From NCBI GenBank assembly GCA_934418125.1, contig CAKRWT010000049.1:1-16498 (forward strand): a stretch of DNA of 16,498 nucleotides, read 5' to 3'. The position numbers and the translations under genes were made by a program. The notes below the pieces were generated by a model. That model was not told where the DNA came from and made no database searches. It was given only the letters and a program-made list of their open reading frames with translations. The stretch comes from an uncultured Lachnospiraceae bacterium. Lineage in GTDB: Bacteria > Bacillota > Clostridia > Lachnospirales > Lachnospiraceae. Below, in pieces: positions 15,374 to 16,498 of the stretch; positions within the stretch are counted from its first letter, which is position 1, and each line of letters begins with the position of its first letter.

Positions 15374-15440
15374 ATATACTAATGATTGGAAAAAAACCTC
15401 TAGAAACAAAATTCCAACCGTTATCATACTATATATAGTG
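15374..15440 (-). promoter_or_regulatory. Promoter region of the beta-helix lipoprotein gene
   Basis: On the minus strand TTGGAA (15417-15412), a 20-nt spacer and TTCCAATCATTAGTATAT (15391-15374) are followed about 94 nt later by ATG 15297. The latter matches the SPFH promoter region at 15 of 18 positions. A second inverted repeat CAATCATT/AATGATTG (15362-15369 and 15381-15388) overlaps it. The palindrome ACTATATATAGT (15428-15439) lies just upstream. No strong -35 and -10 pair is visible. Confidence 0.4.
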
Positions 15441-15473
15441 TAATAACAATTGGTTTTTCTAAATGTAGTGTTC

Positions 15474-15815
15474 TTATGCTTCTATTGCGTTATCACCAGA
15501 CCCAGACTGTACTTTCTGAACCAGATCTTCATCCTCCTGAGTGATATCCGTTCCTCTGATCTGCATCTCGCATAATCCTCCGTCTTCATGTGCCAGTACT
15601 GAAATTCTCCTTTGTAATACTGCGATAATTTCTGTGCAATCAGTATTCCTTCCGGATTGTTTTTTGCTGTATTCTTTTACTTACCAGTGATATCGCAGCA
15701 GGAAATTTCCATGGACAGCCGAAAAGCACTGCCTATTGCATGGTAAAAGTTTCCAACTTTCCGGTCTTTTTCATTCACTTCATCTATAGGAGTCTCTTTT
15801 CCATTTTCCTATGGA
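15474..15815 (-). pseudogene. Decayed minus-strand gene fragment
   Basis: Short protein-like stretches are spread over different minus-strand frames: ENGKETPIDEVNEKDRKVGN then FYHAIGSAFRLSMEISCCDI ending in a stop, NPEGILIAQKLSQYYKGEF and QYWHMKTEDYAR in another frame, and AHEDGGLCEMQIRGTDITQ then EDEDLVQKVQSGSGDNAIEA ending at TAA 15474-15476. Together they look like one protein broken by several indels, but I do not recognise the family. There is no credible start or ribosome binding site. The whole stretch may instead be non-coding; the claim rests on composition. Confidence 0.3.
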
Positions 15816-15910
15816 AATCTTTGGCTGGGCTGGAGCAGAAATTTCTGAAATTGCCACCCCTGTGCTTTTATTTCACTATGTATTATCCCTGTAGAATATA
15901 AATCTGCAAA
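15816..15910. other. Stretch with no recognisable feature
   Basis: Between the minus-strand fragments and the kinase remnant I see no gene, repeat or promoter that I can support. It probably represents the junction at which two decayed genes meet. The 300-nt and longer region from 15298 to 15910 contains only the promoter region, the fragments listed and this stretch. Confidence 0.4.
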
Positions 15911-16468
15911 GTGGGGAGCATCACCCGAAGCGGTGCTTATGTCATTCAGCCTACTTCCATGAAATCTCTTTCCTTTGTGGAATTTATCCGCAGTTACAAC
16001 TTTATTGACGATTACAGCAAGGTGGAGGCCCTGGTAGATCAGCTTTCCAATGCAGTAAAATACACTCCTCAGGGTGGGAGTATCCGGTTGACTGTAAACG
16101 AAAGCCTTTTGCCGGATGGCAAGATCCGCCTGCTCTATCGTGTAGCTGATACCGGTTTAGGCATGTCTGAAGAATTGCAGGCAGAAATGTACAACATGTT
16201 TGCCCGTGAAACGGACAGCCGGATTAACAACACCCTGGGAACCGGTCTGGTCCTGCCTATTGTGAAACAGCTGGTAGATCTTATGAAAGGTACCATCACC
16301 TGCGACAGTGCTCTTGGAAAAGGCACAACTTTTACCGTCACTCTGGATCTGGAGAAATCCAGTGCTGAAGAGTGCCAGCATCTCTGCCCCACAGATTGCA
16401 CAGCTCACTTTAGTCCCAAAATAGTACCACAAGGCAAAAAACAAGCTCGCAAATGCCCATTTTACTAG
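15911..16468 (+). pseudogene. Histidine kinase remnant, ATPase domain only
   Basis: The only plus-strand gene trace. From about 16010 the frame encodes a HATPase_c domain: DYSKVEALVDQLSNAVKYTP (N box), VADTGLGMSEE (G1), FARETDSR (F box) and GTGLVLPIVKQLVDLMKGTI (G2), then GKGTTFTVTLDL. In the G2 motif the usual GLGL reads GLVL. There is no dimerisation/phospho-acceptor domain, no sensor and no membrane segment. The N-terminal 30 residues look like read-in of unrelated or damaged sequence, and the GTG start at 15911 has no ribosome binding site. The tail after LDLEKS (Cys-rich, ending KKQARKCPFY) also looks non-native and runs into the terminator hairpin. The remnant most likely comes from a truncated hybrid sensor kinase, and is not expected to signal. 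Confidence 0.7.
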
Positions 16469-16484
16469 GCTTTGCGAGCTTTTG
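16443..16484 (+). terminator. Strong hairpin terminator
   Basis: AAGCTCGCAAA (16443-16453) pairs perfectly with TTTGCGAGCTT (16471-16481) across a 17-nt loop, followed by TTTT on the plus strand. On the minus strand the stem is followed by GTTTTTT, so it can work in both directions. It covers the end of the kinase remnant. Confidence 0.75.
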
Positions 16485-16498
16485 AAAATTATTCGAAC

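Noticed and set aside
16443..16484. Terminator inverted repeat as a transposon end
   Set aside because: No transposase, no matching distal copy and no target duplication in the window; the T-run supports a terminator.

Overview
The window looks like chromosomal DNA of a gut Clostridia, most probably a Lachnospiraceae. The reasons are moderate base composition, strong AGGAGG-type ribosome binding sites, many lipoproteins with Glu/Thr-rich tethers, and a typical Clostridia metallophosphatase and SPFH/zinc-ribbon gene repertoire. The genus cannot be fixed from sequence alone. Every intact gene is on the minus strand, so the text below reads from high to low coordinates. No rRNA, tRNA, CRISPR array, insertion sequence or phage gene was seen.

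Right edge (15300-16498): a decayed region. It holds the C-terminal ATPase half of a histidine kinase on the plus strand, ending in a strong hairpin terminator, and scraps of a minus-strand gene. Next come a lipoprotein with an apparent beta-helix domain (15297-13813) and a metallophosphatase/5'-nucleotidase gene broken by two lesions (13773-12392). One lesion removes the catalytic GNHE motif.

Middle (12400-9000): a two-gene unit with its own promoter. It encodes a family 1 ABC solute-binding lipoprotein and, directly after it, a membrane-spanning LuxR-type regulator with a large extracellular domain. No permease or ATPase gene accompanies them, so the pair looks like a sensing module rather than a transporter. 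A hairpin at the regulator's stop codon and a 17-bp inverted repeat in a promoter-like region separate it from the next unit.

Left (8985-1, open at the edge): an apparent operon of nine tightly spaced genes (gaps 9-46 nt). In order they encode an SPFH protein with three C-terminal zinc ribbons (YdjI-like), a DUF4428-type protein with matching C-terminal zinc ribbons, a lipoprotein, a zinc-ribbon membrane protein (YdjG-like), a TPM-domain membrane protein (YdjH-like), two more lipoproteins, a small cytosolic protein, and a second YdjG-like zinc-ribbon protein cut by the window edge. In Bacillus subtilis ydjG, ydjH and ydjI sit with pspA and act in membrane stress. Here that core appears without pspA in view, and with extra lipoproteins and zinc-ribbon paralogues. 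It may be a membrane-envelope stress or scaffold complex reaching from cytoplasm to outer leaflet.

The SPFH operon and the beta-helix lipoprotein gene share an 18-nt upstream element (15/18 identical) at almost the same distance from their start codons (96 and 94 nt), which suggests co-regulation. The membrane LuxR regulator next door is the obvious but unproven candidate to act there. This sensor-plus-SPFH arrangement is the most interesting part of the window.
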